Origin: Tunturiibacter empetritectus | Lineage (GTDB): Bacteria > Acidobacteriota > Terriglobia > Terriglobales > Acidobacteriaceae | Assembly: GCF_014201375.1 (NCBI RefSeq) | Contig: NZ_JACHDZ010000001.1 | Coordinates: 599,206 to 663,205, forward strand | Direction: 5' to 3' | Length of the DNA: 64,000 nucleotides | Part shown: positions 8,429-17,218 of the stretch, piece after piece | Position numbering within the stretch: the stretch's first letter is position 1 | Layout of the letters: each line of letters opens with the position of its first letter | Made by a program: the position numbers and the translations under genes | Notes under the pieces: generated by a model | Databases searched by the model: none | Told to the model about the DNA's origin: nothing | The model's input: the letters and a program-made list of their open reading frames with translations, nothing else

Positions 8429-9961
8429 CTAGTTGAAGCCGCGGCGGGTGCGCTTCGCGTAGTCGTCGCGTTCGATCTCGCGTTCGCGCATCTTTTCCGC
8501 GTACTGCGAGGCCTGATCGTTACGGGACTTCTTTTCGGCGGCGCTGAAGGCGCGCTCTTCGGTGCGGCTCAGGCGCTTGTGGGCGTACATGCCTTCGAGG
8601 AGAAACTCGGCTGCGCTTACGGTGATCTCGGGTTTGGATTTTGCGTTGATCTCAAGCGGAGAGAGTTTTTCGATGAGGCCCTGAATCTGTTTGAGCTCCT
8701 CGAGGGAGCCGCTGGAGGGCTGCTCGTCGTTGAGCTGGACGGTGCCGCCGAGGTTGAACCACTGCTCGATCTGCTGGGTGTTGGTGGCGGCGAAGTACTT
8801 GTCGAAGACGTGCGCTACGCTGGTGCGAATGATCTCGCGGATGACGGTGTCGGCTCCGCGCATCTCGCCTTCGTATTCCAGTTCGATCTTGCCGCTGATG
8901 CCGGGGAGTGCGGTGTAGATGTCGCCTACGCGGGGGACGGCGATGGTTTCATCGTGGAGAAGGGCGCGGCGCTCGGCGTTTGAGACGACGAGTTCCATGG
9001 TGCTGATCGGGAGCCGCTGCGAGACACCGCTGCGCTTGTCGACCTTTTTGTCTTCGCGGGCGGTGAAGGCGATCTGCTCGACGATCTGGCGGATGTAGTG
9101 GGGGATTTCGATCCTGGAGGCTGGACGTGTGGACCAGGCTTCCTGTGCGGTGATGGCGATACCTTCTTCTACGTTCTCTGGATAGTGGGTGCGGATCTCG
9201 CTGCCGATGCGGTCTTTGAGCGGGGTGACGATCTTGCCGCGAGCGGTGTAGTCCTCGGGGTTGGCGGAGAAGACGATGGCCACATCGAGCGGTAGGCGGA
9301 CGGGGTAGCCTTTGATCTGCACATCGCCCTCCTGCATGATGTTGAAGAGTGCGACCTGAATCTTTCCGGCGAGGTCGGGAATTTCGTTGATGGCGAAGAT
9401 GCCGCGGTTGGCGCGGGGAAGCAGGCCGTAGTGCATGGTGAGCTCGCTGCCGAGATCCTGGTTGCTGCGGGCGGCCTTGATGGGGTCGATGTCGCCGACG
9501 AGATCAGCTACTGTCACGTCGGGGGTTGCTAGTTTTTCGACGAAGCGGTCGTCGGGCGTCATCCAGGCAATGGGGGTTTCGTCGCCCATCTTTGTGATGA
9601 GGTCGCGGCTGAACTTGGAGATGGGGGCGTAGGGGTTGTCGCGGATCTCGGAGCCGGCGATGTAGGGGCAGTGCGGGTCGAGCAGGGTGGTGAGCGCGCG
9701 CAGGATGCGTGACTTGGCCTGACCGCGGAGGCCGAGGAGGATGAAGTTGTGCTTGGAGAGGACGGCGTTGACGATCTGGGGGACGACGGTGTCCTCGTAG
9801 CCGACGATGCCGGGGAAGAGTGGGGCTTTTGTCTTCGCGGAGGCGCGAAGTTTCGCGATGAGGTTTTCGCGGAGTTCGTCTTTCACGCTGCGGGCGAGGC
9901 GGGCTGGGGTGAATTCGCTTGCGCGAAGAGAGCCTAGAGTGGTCGGGAGTGAGGTCGCCAT
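8429..9961 (-). CDS. MoxR/ChlI-type AAA+ ATPase
   Basis: About 510 residues. AAA+ features: a Walker A variant GLRGQAKS at residues 77-84 (Ala replaces the usual last Gly), a Walker B-like stretch IFAINEIPDL with NE instead of DE, and a C-terminal lid region. Closest in style to magnesium-chelatase ChlI/MoxR proteins, which act with VWA partners; the VWA gene is two genes downstream. ATG 9961 (MATSLPTT) is preferred over the longer start at 10024. Predicted cytosolic chaperone-like remodeller. The variant Walker residues are worth noting but do not by themselves predict loss of ATP binding. Confidence 0.75.
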   Translation of the reverse strand: MATSLPTTLGSLRASEFTPARLARSVKDELRENLIAKLRASAKTKAPLFPGIVGYEDTVVPQIVNAVLSKHNFILLGLRGQAKSRILRALTTLLDPHCPYIAGSEIRDNPYAPISKFSRDLITKMGDETPIAWMTPDDRFVEKLATPDVTVADLVGDIDPIKAARSNQDLGSELTMHYGLLPRANRGIFAINEIPDLAGKIQVALFNIMQEGDVQIKGYPVRLPLDVAIVFSANPEDYTARGKIVTPLKDRIGSEIRTHYPENVEEGIAITAQEAWSTRPASRIEIPHYIRQIVEQIAFTAREDKKVDKRSGVSQRLPISTMELVVSNAERRALLHDETIAVPRVGDIYTALPGISGKIELEYEGEMRGADTVIREIIRTSVAHVFDKYFAATNTQQIEQWFNLGGTVQLNDEQPSSGSLEELKQIQGLIEKLSPLEINAKSKPEITVSAAEFLLEGMYAHKRLSRTEERAFSAAEKKSRNDQASQYAEKMREREIERDDYAKRTRRGFN

Positions 9962-10058
9962 GTCTAAGTATAGATGTTTGGCGGGGATCAAGGGTTCAGA
10001 GGCTTTGCATACGAACAAAGGCACTTGAAAATTTCGAGGTGAATGCGCTTGTGCGGGA

Positions 10059-10370
10059 TCAGATGGTGAGATCGTCGCGGAGGGCTTCCATCTCGGCGAG
10101 GGCGTGCTGGTTGTTGGTGCGGTTGGCGGTGGCGATGCCGTGGTGGAGGCGATCGAGAGCCTCTTTGGTGCGGCCTAGTTTGGCGAGGGTCTGGGCGGAC
10201 ATCTGGTAGGCGGGGACGTAGTCGGGGCTGTGCTGGATGAGGGTGGTGAACTCGGCGAGGGCGGTGTCGGTGTGGCCCTGGCTGATGTGCTCCATGGCGA
10301 GGCCGTAGCGGGCGAAGGCGTTGGTGGGGTCGGCGGTGAGGATCTCGGTGAGAGCGGCGATCTTGTCCAT
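10059..10370 (-). CDS. Small TPR-repeat protein
   Basis: 103 residues with about two and a half tetratricopeptide repeats (NAFARYGLAMEHISQGHTD, then YVPAYQMSAQTLAKLGRTKE). No signal or membrane segment, so probably a cytosolic protein-interaction scaffold. First gene of the minus-strand run leading into the AAA+/VWA genes, about 100 bases upstream of the AAA+ start. Confidence 0.7.
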   Translation of the reverse strand: MDKIAALTEILTADPTNAFARYGLAMEHISQGHTDTALAEFTTLIQHSPDYVPAYQMSAQTLAKLGRTKEALDRLHHGIATANRTNNQHALAEMEALRDDLTI

Positions 10371-10587
10371 AGGTGGATTTTAGTGGGTCTTGCGGCGGAG
10401 TGCCGACCGCGGATTGGCACGGAATTGGCGCGGATCAGGTGCTGAGTTATTGAGGCGGACGGCTTGTGAGGTGGCTTGTAGATCGATTGGGTGTGATGCG
10501 GATCCTTCGTTCCGAATCTGGTGCTTTTGATCCGTGTGAATCCGCGCTGATCCGCGGTCGGTGTTCTGGGGATTTAGACTTGTAGGA
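10371..10587. repeat. Divergent promoter region holding an inverted repeat pair
   Basis: Between divergent genes. Two oppositely oriented copies of a short repeat: CCGACCGCGGATTGGC near 10403 and ATCCGCGGTCGG near 10550, with related GCGGATCAGG/GATCCGTGTG sequence between. It matches the element at 729-775. Promoters for the TPR and thioesterase genes should lie here. Confidence 0.5.
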
Positions 10588-11109
10588 ATGAGCGATTTGG
10601 TTTTAGAGCGGACTGTGGCGGAGTCGCAGTCGGAGCGAAGTGAGATCGTGCTGCCGGCGGACTCGAATGCGCTGGGGAGCCTGTTTGGCGGGCGTTTGAT
10701 GCAGTACATCGATCTGGTGGGCGCGATGGCCGCCAGCCGGCATGCGCGGGCATTTACGGTGACGGCGAGTATGGATCATCTGGATTTTGTAGCTCCGGTA
10801 CGGGTTGGGGAGCTGCTGATCTTGAAGGCGAGTGTGAACCGGGCGTTTCGAACGTCGATGGAGATTGGGGTGCGCGTGATGGTGGAGGATGTGCGGGAGC
10901 AGAGATTGCGGCATGTCTCTTCGGCTTATCTGACATTTGTCGCCGTGGATCGCGAGGGGAATCGGTTGGTTGTGCCGCAGGTGGTGCCGGAGACAGAGCA
11001 TCAGAAACGCAGGTTTGAAGATGCGGGGCGGCGGCGCGAGATGCGGGCGGGGGAGACGCAGAGGAAGAAGGAGATGAGGGCGTCGCTTGGGGCTGGATGG
11101 CATGTTTGA
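10588..11109 (+). CDS. Acyl-CoA thioesterase, hotdog fold (YciA/BACH type)
   Basis: 173 residues. Single hotdog domain with the family motif NALGSLFGGRLMQYIDLVGAMAA, including the conserved N and the catalytic-region D, followed by AS and DHLDFVAPVRVGE strands. These enzymes hydrolyse acyl-CoA to free fatty acid and CoA. The ATG at 10588 follows TGTAGGA and gives the usual family N-terminus. The C-terminal ~30 residues are a basic Arg/Glu/Lys tail. Cytosolic, alone. Confidence 0.85.
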   Translation: MSDLVLERTVAESQSERSEIVLPADSNALGSLFGGRLMQYIDLVGAMAASRHARAFTVTASMDHLDFVAPVRVGELLILKASVNRAFRTSMEIGVRVMVEDVREQRLRHVSSAYLTFVAVDREGNRLVVPQVVPETEHQKRRFEDAGRRREMRAGETQRKKEMRASLGAGWHV

Positions 11110-11144
11110 GTTAGCTGCCACTAGACAAGAGTTTCGGCGCGATG

Positions 11145-11205
11145 AGCGAAATGCGGGGATTCTTCCCCATTCGACTTCGCTCAGGGTCAGAAATGACAAA
11201 TCTTA
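11145..11205 (+). repeat. R3 dispersed repeat (GCGGGGATTCTTC...CTCAGGGTCAGAAATGAC)
   Basis: Copy of a short intergenic family also seen at 18597, 25325, 30138 and 46674. The core reads AAATGCGGGGATTCTTC, then a GACTTCGCTCAG half-stem and ATGACA. It sits between the thioesterase and mrp. Confidence 0.6.
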
Positions 11206-11241
11206 AACAGGTATCAAACAGGATTAAGACAGGAGAAGGTT

Positions 11242-12075
11242 ATGGGACATATGGGAGCAGGAGTGCCGCAGGGGCCACAGCCTTTGCCGGGAGTGGCGCA
11301 TGTAGTGGCGATTGGCAGTGGTAAGGGTGGAGTGGGAAAGACCACGGTGGCGGTGAATCTGGCGGTTTCGCTGGGGAGGCTGGGATATCGGGTTGGGTTG
11401 ATTGATGCCGATGTCTATGGGCCGAATGTGCCGATGATGCTGGGCGTGACGCGGCAGCCGAATATTGTGGGGGAGAATCGGATTGAGCCGATTCTGGCGC
11501 ATGGGGTGAAGTTTATTTCGGTGGGGCTGATCTCGCCCGGGGATAAGCCCATGGTGATGCGGGGGCCGATGCTGCACCAGATTATTCGGCAGTTTCTGCA
11601 GCAGGTGGAGTGGGGGGAGCTGGATTATCTGATTGTTGATCTGCCTCCGGGGACGGGCGATGTGGTGATTTCGCTGGTGCAGACGGTGCCGCTGACAGGG
11701 GCGGTGGTGGTTTCGACGGGGTCGGGCGTGGCGCTGCAGGATGCGCGGAAGGCGTTGGAGATGTTCCACCAGGTGAAGGTGGAGGTGATTGGCCTGGTGG
11801 AGAATATGTCGCAGATGACGCTGCCGGATGGGCAAGTGATCGACGTGTTCGGCGCGGGAGGGACGGAACGGACGGCGGCGCAGTTTGGGCTGGAGTTTCT
11901 TGGGGCTGTCGAGCTTGATCCGCAGATTCGCGAGGGTGGAGATAAGGGGCTGCCGGTGGCGCTGGCGGGGCCGGATTCTAAGCTGGCGAAGGACTTCTAT
12001 CTGATTGCGGCTAAGGTTGCGGAGAAGTCTAAGGCGATTGCTGCGAAGACGGAGGATGTGCTGGAGATCTCGTAA
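11242..12075 (+). CDS. mrp: Mrp/ApbC/NBP35-family P-loop ATPase lacking the CxxC motif
   Basis: 277 residues. Deviant Walker A GKGGVGKT at residues 27-34, DADVYGPNVP switch region, and DLPPGTGD further on mark the Mrp/NBP35 family of iron-sulfur carrier ATPases. The C-terminal CxxC that ligates the bridging cluster in canonical members normally follows ENMS; here the sequence is ENMSQMTLPDGQVIDVFG and no Cys is present there. There is also no N-terminal DUF59 domain. A role in cluster carriage therefore needs another ligand, or it may have another role. The neighbours are not an Fe-S operon. Confidence 0.8.
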   Translation: MGHMGAGVPQGPQPLPGVAHVVAIGSGKGGVGKTTVAVNLAVSLGRLGYRVGLIDADVYGPNVPMMLGVTRQPNIVGENRIEPILAHGVKFISVGLISPGDKPMVMRGPMLHQIIRQFLQQVEWGELDYLIVDLPPGTGDVVISLVQTVPLTGAVVVSTGSGVALQDARKALEMFHQVKVEVIGLVENMSQMTLPDGQVIDVFGAGGTERTAAQFGLEFLGAVELDPQIREGGDKGLPVALAGPDSKLAKDFYLIAAKVAEKSKAIAAKTEDVLEIS

Positions 12076-12081
12076 GTGCCT

Positions 12082-12276
12082 TGTCCTGCCGGACGGGCCT
12101 GCTGCGCGCGGGGCGCCCACTTCGTGGGGTGTATACCGCTTCGCTTGGCGCTCCCGTTGGTCGCGAGAGAAGATGATTCCGACCGACGGGAGGACCGATG
12201 CGGATCATCTTGCTAAGACCGGTATACGCGTCACGAAGTGACCGCCCTCCGCGCAGGAGGCCCGTCCGGCAGGACA
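12082..12276. repeat. R1 long palindromic intergenic repeat, copy C (complete)
   Basis: Best-preserved copy. It opens TTGTCCTGCCGGACGGGC and closes with GCCCGTCCGGCAGGACAA. Inner arms ACTTCGTGGGGTGTATACCG and CGGTATACGCGTCACGAAGT and a central CTCCCGTTGGTCG/CCGACCGACGGGAG also pair. The whole element could fold into one long hairpin. It separates mrp from hrcA. Confidence 0.85.
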
Positions 12277-12319
12277 AAGGCGCTTGACCGGTGGCGTAAA
12301 GTTAAGGGTGGAGGGACGA

Positions 12320-13396
12320 ATGGCGGATGCGGAGCGGGTTACGGCGCGGCAGAGAGCTATTCTGACCGCCATTATCGAGAGCTACATCGAGACCGGCGAG
12401 CCGGTTGGGTCAGGGACGATTGCTCGTCTGCAAAGTGGTGAAAGTGCTGGGCTTAGCCCCGCGACAGTGCGGAACGAGATGGCTGAGTTGGCGGATGCGG
12501 GGTTGCTGGAGCAGCCGCATACGTCCGCGGGGCGGGTGCCTACGGCTCGGGCGTTTCGGATGTTTGTGGAGCAGTTGAGCGGCGGGGTGAACCCGAGGAT
12601 CGATGCGGCCCGCTTGTCGGCGCGGTCGCGGTCGCAGATTGACTCTAGTTTTGTTGGAGTTGCGGGGACGCAGGCGGTGTTAGAGCGGACTTCGCATGTA
12701 CTGGCTACGTTGTCGAGTGGGGTGGGCGTGGCCATTGCTGCGGCGGCGGATGGCGACATGCTGGAACATGTGCATTTTTCGCGGCTGGCTCCGGCTCGGG
12801 TGCTGGCGGTGGTGGTGACGCGCAGCGGGCTTGTGCGGGATCGGGTGTTGGCGCTTGATAAAGACTTGACGGTGAGGGAGTTAGAGGTTGCGGGGAACTT
12901 TCTAAATGAGAACTTTCGTGGGTGGAGCGTGGAGCGGGTGCGGGCGGAGATTGCGCGGTTGGTGGAGCGGGAGAAGAGTGAGTATCAGCGGTTGCTGAAC
13001 TCGGTGCAGCAGCTTTGGGTGAAGGCGGTGCCGGAGATGGACGTGCCGGTGCAGACGGTTTATGTGGATGGGGTGGCGAATCTCGTTGGTTCGCAAGAGG
13101 ATAGGGAGAGGCTTCGGGAGGTTTTGACGGCGCTCGAGGCGAAGCAGCGGCTGGTGGAGCTGTTGAATGCTTACATCGATGCGCGGCAGGAGAGCGTGCG
13201 GGTGGTGTTTGACCTGGAGGAGCAAGCTCCTGAAATGGCGGGACTTGTGTTGATTGCTGCGCCGGCGCGGATGGGCGGGGAGAGCCGCGGGACGGTCGGT
13301 GTGATTGGGCCGAAGCGGATGCACTACGAGAATACGATGAATGCGGTGAGCTATATTGCGCAGGTTTTTGATCGGATGCTGCATCCTGAGGAGTGA
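12320..13396 (+). CDS. hrcA: Heat-inducible transcription repressor HrcA
   Basis: 358 residues. N-terminal winged helix (QRAILTAIIESYIETGEPVGS, then LSPATVRNEMAELADAGLLEQPHTSAGRVPT), which is the HrcA hallmark, followed by the GAF-like and inserted domains. HrcA binds CIRCE operators and represses dnaK/groE-type operons. ATG 12320 is chosen because GAGGGA lies about 6 bases upstream; earlier in-frame codons read through repeat-flanking DNA. No CIRCE (TTAGCACTC-N9-GAGTGCTAA) is visible upstream of hrcA, grpE or dnaJ, so its targets may lie elsewhere. First gene of hrcA-grpE-dnaJ. Confidence 0.93.
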   Translation: MADAERVTARQRAILTAIIESYIETGEPVGSGTIARLQSGESAGLSPATVRNEMAELADAGLLEQPHTSAGRVPTARAFRMFVEQLSGGVNPRIDAARLSARSRSQIDSSFVGVAGTQAVLERTSHVLATLSSGVGVAIAAAADGDMLEHVHFSRLAPARVLAVVVTRSGLVRDRVLALDKDLTVRELEVAGNFLNENFRGWSVERVRAEIARLVEREKSEYQRLLNSVQQLWVKAVPEMDVPVQTVYVDGVANLVGSQEDRERLREVLTALEAKQRLVELLNAYIDARQESVRVVFDLEEQAPEMAGLVLIAAPARMGGESRGTVGVIGPKRMHYENTMNAVSYIAQVFDRMLHPEE

Positions 13397-13399
13397 TTT

Positions 13400-13575
13400 T
13401 TTTCTGGCGTGGTGGGGCGTGGTTTTTGCTGGGGTTTTTGAGAGAATAGGGTGTTTGGACGTGGTGAATTTGTGGTGTGGTTGTGGTGTTTTGCGTGGCT
13501 GAACGTGGTTGTTAACCGCACACTTTTGAGCGCCTGAAGATGCGCCAGATTTTTGAGATTTATTTTTGCGAAGTA
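13400..13575. repeat. G/T-rich GTGGTG-iterated element, copy 1
   Basis: After hrcA. Many GTGGTG/GTGTGG blocks and T-runs, then GCGTGGCTGAACGTGG and a terminal TTTATTTTTGCG. It aligns along its length with 45800-45980 downstream of lon. Protein-like frames here on either strand are low-complexity (His/Lys/Pro-rich) and not credible. Confidence 0.6.
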
Positions 13576-13715
13576 GGGGACGGGGTGGGATTTTTGAGAA
13601 TCGCAGAGGTGGGGACGTTCGGAGTTGGAACGGCTGGCGGAGGTTTTTGGGGATGAATGCCAGGGAGCAGTTCGCGCGATGGGCCCGGATGGGCAACAAT
13701 GGAAGAGGTAACACG

Positions 13716-14300
13716 ATGAGGAGTTCAAAGAAGATGCAGGATCAGATGGCGGAACAGGAAACGACTGGGCGGGGAACGATGGAGCCGGAGGTGGGTGTGG
13801 GTTCTGAGGTTGAGCCGATCAATGAGATGAGCCCTGCTCAGGCGGAGCTTGAGCAGGTGAAGGGCGAGCGGGACCAGTTGCTGGATCGGCTGGCGCGGCT
13901 GCAGGCCGAGTTCGACAATGCGCGAAAGCGTGAGGCGAAGGAGCGGGCCGACTCGCGGGACTATACGGTTTCGAATACGGTTGAGCCGTTTCTGAGTGTG
14001 ATGGATAACTTTCAGCTGGCGCTGAAGGCGAATGGTACGGCTGCGCAGCTTCGTAGCGGCGTGGAGCTGATTCTGAAGCAGATGGAAGATGCGCTGAAGG
14101 GGCTGAATGTGCAGGCGGTGGAGACGGTTGGGACGCAGTTCGACCCTCGAATCCATGAGGCTCTGGGGAGCATCGAAACGAAGGAGTTCCCGGACCACCA
14201 GGTGCTGGAGGAGATTCGGCGGGGATACAGGATCCGCGAGAAGTTGTTGCGGCCGGCGCTGGTTAGGATTGCGGCGAATCCGAATCAGGTTGCGGATTAG
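13716..14300 (+). CDS. grpE: Nucleotide exchange factor GrpE
   Basis: 194 residues. The long N-terminal helix (AELEQVKGERDQLLDRLARL) and the conserved EFDNARKR, followed by the C-terminal beta domain (VETVGTQFDPRIHEAL ... VLEEIRRGYRIREKLLRPA), identify GrpE, which releases ADP from DnaK. ATG 13716 follows GGAAGAGG. The frame is open further upstream, but those codons run into the G/T-rich repeat. Sits between hrcA and dnaJ, the common heat-shock order; dnaK is not in the window. Confidence 0.93.
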   Translation: MRSSKKMQDQMAEQETTGRGTMEPEVGVGSEVEPINEMSPAQAELEQVKGERDQLLDRLARLQAEFDNARKREAKERADSRDYTVSNTVEPFLSVMDNFQLALKANGTAAQLRSGVELILKQMEDALKGLNVQAVETVGTQFDPRIHEALGSIETKEFPDHQVLEEIRRGYRIREKLLRPALVRIAANPNQVAD

Positions 14301-14653
14301 GAGAAGAGGGTCCTTCTTTCGTAGAGAGGCCCAAGGCTGAAGCCTTGGGGTACCTAGAGGCAAAGGCAAGGACAGACGCAGATCCCCTTCGGGGATGACA
14401 GCAAGAGAACAAGCAACGGCAGAAGCAACAACAATGCAACGGCAAGAACAAGAGCAACGGCGAAAAGCAAATGCGGCTGAGTGAAGGCGTACTTTCCCAC
14501 CCATCGCAAAAGCGCGATGGATGGGGCACCCGATGGGTATTGGCTGGTTGAGGATGAGAAGACACAACCGCAACTGCAAAGGGATTCCAGTACTGCGAGA
14601 GTTGTAGCTGCATAGATTTGTAGCTGCATAGAATGGAAAGAGATTTCAGGGAT
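14301..14653. repeat. Repeat-filled gap between grpE and dnaJ
   Basis: About 350 bases without a gene. Contains an AAGGCTGAAGCCTT hairpin (~14330-14345), an R3-like GCAGATCCCCTTCGGGGATG block (~14379-14400), a low-complexity CAA/GCAA-rich stretch (14400-14475) and an R2 copy at 14493-14553 (CCCATCGC/GCGATGG then GGGGCACCCG). Confidence 0.6.
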
Positions 14654-15802
14654 ATGGCGACGGCAAACGTGACGAAGGTTGACTACTACGAAGTATTGAG
14701 TGTTTCGCGGGATGCGAGTGACCAGGAGTTGAAGACTGCGTATCGCAAGCTTGCCATGCAGTATCACCCGGACCGGAACCCGGACGATCCCTCTGCGGAG
14801 GGGAAGTTCAAGGAGTGCGGCGAGGCTTACTCGGTGTTGAGCGATCCGGACAAGCGTGCGGCGTATGACCGGTATGGACATGCGGCGTTTCAGAACGGCG
14901 GCGGGGCTGGTGGTCCGTTCGGCGGCGGGTTCAGCGGCAATGCGCAGGACCTGGGGGATATCTTCGGCGATCTTTTCGGCGAGATGTTCAACATGGGTGG
15001 GAATGGCCGCCAGCAGGCCTCGCGGGTGCAGCGTGGGCGGGATCTGCGGTATGACATGAAGCTCGAGTTCGAAGAGGCGGTCTTCGGTAAGGAGAAGGAG
15101 ATTACGATTCGGCGCATGGAGACCTGCATTGATTGCAAGGGCTCGGGTGCGGCGCGGGGTAAGGCTCCGGTGACTTGTACACAGTGCGGCGGGCGCGGAC
15201 AGCAGAGGTTTCAGCAGGGGTTCTTTTCTGTGGCGCGAACCTGCTCGGCGTGCGGGGGGACGGGGACGCTGATCGTTGACCCGTGCCAGACGTGCAAGGG
15301 CGAGACGCGGGTACAACGCGAGCACTCGATTCTGGTAAAGGTGCCGGCGGGTGTGGAGCAGGATACGCGGATTCGCTACTCGGGCGAGGGCGAGGCGGGC
15401 AAGTATGCGGGGCCTGCCGGTGATCTGTATGTCGTGCTGAGTGTGAAGGCGCACAAGTTCTTTGAGCGCGATGGCGATGATCTGCATTGTGTGATGCCGA
15501 TCTCATTTCCGCAGGCGGCGCTGGGAACGGAGCTTGAGATTCAGACGCTCGAGGGTGCAGCGACGATCAAGGTTCCTGAGGGCACGCAGAGTGGGAAGGC
15601 GTTCAAGCTGAAGGGCAAGGGCGTGCCTCATCTGAACTCGCATGGTAAGGGTGATTTGATTGTGGAGATTCGGGTGCAGACGCCGGGCAAGCTGAGTAAA
15701 CAGCAGCGGGAGTTGTTGAAGCAGTTGAGCGAGACGATGGTGGTGGAGAATACGCCAACGTCGCGTGGGTTGTTCGATAAGGTGAAGGATATGTTCAGCT
15801 GA
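14654..15802 (+). CDS. dnaJ: Chaperone protein DnaJ
   Basis: About 382 residues. J domain at the N-terminus with HPD in [10 protein letters not shown], a Gly/Phe-rich region ([14 protein letters not shown]), then four zinc motifs ([32 protein letters not shown]) and the two C-terminal substrate-binding domains. This is a full type-I DnaJ, the DnaK co-chaperone. The last zinc motif is CxxCxGxT instead of the canonical CxxCxGxG. The start is either ATG 14654 ([15 protein letters not shown], with CAGGGA just upstream) or 14633. A likely terminator follows at 15833. Confidence 0.93.
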   Translation: MATANVTKVDYYEVLSVSRDASDQELKTAYRKLAMQYHPDRNPDDPSAEGKFKECGEAYSVLSDPDKRAAYDRYGHAAFQNGGGAGGPFGGGFSGNAQDLGDIFGDLFGEMFNMGGNGRQQASRVQRGRDLRYDMKLEFEEAVFGKEKEITIRRMETCIDCKGSGAARGKAPVTCTQCGGRGQQRFQQGFFSVARTCSACGGTGTLIVDPCQTCKGETRVQREHSILVKVPAGVEQDTRIRYSGEGEAGKYAGPAGDLYVVLSVKAHKFFERDGDDLHCVMPISFPQAALGTELEIQTLEGAATIKVPEGTQSGKAFKLKGKGVPHLNSHGKGDLIVEIRVQTPGKLSKQQRELLKQLSETMVVENTPTSRGLFDKVKDMFS

Positions 15803-15832
15803 GGGCAGCTAGTCAGCTTGAGATTGGAAGAT

Positions 15833-15861
15833 GCCCGGGCTTTGGCTCGGGCGTACTTTTT
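15833..15861 (+). terminator. Rho-independent terminator after dnaJ
   Basis: Stem GCCCGGGC (15833-15840) / GCTCGGGC (15845-15852) with TTTG loop and one G-U pair. A TTTTT run starts 5 bases after the stem, 30 bases past the dnaJ stop. Confidence 0.65.
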
Positions 15862-15960
15862 AAGGCTCGATGCGATCGACAATGGAAAGATTGGCAACGG
15901 CGAGACAGTTTGCCGGATCAGAATAGAGACTAGCGACAGGCAAGTTGGATGGGGGATGGA

Positions 15961-17148
15961 ATGTTTCTGGCTATTGGGCATGCGTTGATGATGTCGTTGA
16001 CGATGGCCTGGGAGATTCTGTGGGCGTTGATTCTTGGATTTCTGCTTTCCGCGGTGGTGCAGGCGGTGGTGTCGAAGGAAGAGATGTCGCGACTGCTGCC
16101 GGATGACAGACCGAGGACGATCGTGAAGGCGTGCTGGCTGGGGGCGGCGAGTTCGTCCTGCTCGTATGCGGCGGTTGCGCTGGCGAGATCGATGTTCCGG
16201 AAGGGGGCGAACTTTACCGCTTCGATGGCATTCCAGTTTGCTTCGACGAACCTGGTGATGGAGTTGGGGATTCTGTTGGCGGTGCTGATGGGATGGCGGT
16301 TTACGCTTGCGGAGTTTGTGGGTGGACCGGTCATGATCTGGTTGCTGGTGGTGCTGTTCAGGATGCTGCTTCGGCCTGAGATGGTGGAGGCTGCGCGGCA
16401 GCAGGCGGAGCGAGGGATTCAGGGTCGCATGGAAGGGCACGCGGCGATGGACATGAGTGTGCACGAAGGAACGCTGTGGCAGCGGGCTACCTCGGATAAG
16501 GGAAGAACGGCGGTTAGCCACTTTTTTGTGATGGACTGGGCGTCATTGTGGGTGGATATCGGAGTGGGGCTGCTGATTGCGGGAGCGCTGGCGGCGTGGG
16601 TCCCGAAGCATTTTTGGCAGACGTTCTTCTTTGCGGGGCATCCGTTATTGGCGAAGATATGGGGACCGCTGGTCGGGCCGGCGGTGGCGGTGATCTCGTT
16701 TGTGTGTTCGGTGGGTAATGTGCCGCTGGCGGCGGTGCTGTGGAATGGCGGGATCAGCTTTGGCGGCGTGATTGCGTTTCTTTTTGCGGACCTGATCATT
16801 CTTCCGATCCTGAATATCTACCGCAAGTATTACGGGTGGAGGGTGAGCGCATTTCTTTTCGTGACGTTTTATGTGGCGATGGCGGCTGCGGCTTTCGTGG
16901 TGGAGATTGTGTTCGGTGCGCTGCACCTGATTCCGCAGCAGAGGGATGCGCGGGTGATGGAGGAGGCGATCTCGTGGAATTACACGACGTGGCTAAACAT
17001 CGGCTTTCTGGTGTTGGCGGGGTTGCTGGTGATTCGGTTTTTAAGAACGGGAGGCCCGGCGATGCTGCGGATGATGAGTGAGCCGCAGAAGGAGGGAAGG
17101 GATCACTCCCATTCTCATACTGCGGCGCCAATGGATGACCACGGATAA
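15961..17148 (+). CDS. Permease of the YraQ/ArsP (DUF318) family
   Basis: About 395 residues with eight or more transmembrane helices. The stretch LGAASSSCSYAAVALARSMF followed by FTASMAFQFASTNLVMELG is typical of DUF318 (UPF0718) permeases, which include the organoarsenical exporter ArsP. A second related half (ISFVCSVGNVPLAAVLWNGG) repeats the motif, indicating internal duplication. A cytosolic loop contains HAAMDMSVHEG and the C-terminus is His-rich (DHSHSHTAAPMDDHG), possibly metal-binding. ATG 15961 follows GGGGGATGG; ATG 15949 is an alternative. No arsenic genes are adjacent, so the substrate is open. Confidence 0.75.
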   Translation: MFLAIGHALMMSLTMAWEILWALILGFLLSAVVQAVVSKEEMSRLLPDDRPRTIVKACWLGAASSSCSYAAVALARSMFRKGANFTASMAFQFASTNLVMELGILLAVLMGWRFTLAEFVGGPVMIWLLVVLFRMLLRPEMVEAARQQAERGIQGRMEGHAAMDMSVHEGTLWQRATSDKGRTAVSHFFVMDWASLWVDIGVGLLIAGALAAWVPKHFWQTFFFAGHPLLAKIWGPLVGPAVAVISFVCSVGNVPLAAVLWNGGISFGGVIAFLFADLIILPILNIYRKYYGWRVSAFLFVTFYVAMAAAAFVVEIVFGALHLIPQQRDARVMEEAISWNYTTWLNIGFLVLAGLLVIRFLRTGGPAMLRMMSEPQKEGRDHSHSHTAAPMDDHG

Positions 17149-17218
17149 GGGCGTGAAAGACTCTTCTTAGCCGTCTACCTTGGATCTGCTCTAATACCTG
17201 TTTCTGCGATCTTATTGC

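Noticed and set aside
13351..13728. Minus-strand frame with His/Lys/Thr/Pro-rich protein over the G/T-rich element
   Set aside because: Low-complexity translation of a repeat; the same pattern appears at 45719-46039 for the second copy.
12277..14653. CIRCE operator near hrcA, grpE or dnaJ
   Set aside because: The TTAGCACTC-N9-GAGTGCTAA motif is not present in the intergenic gaps; only repeats were found.
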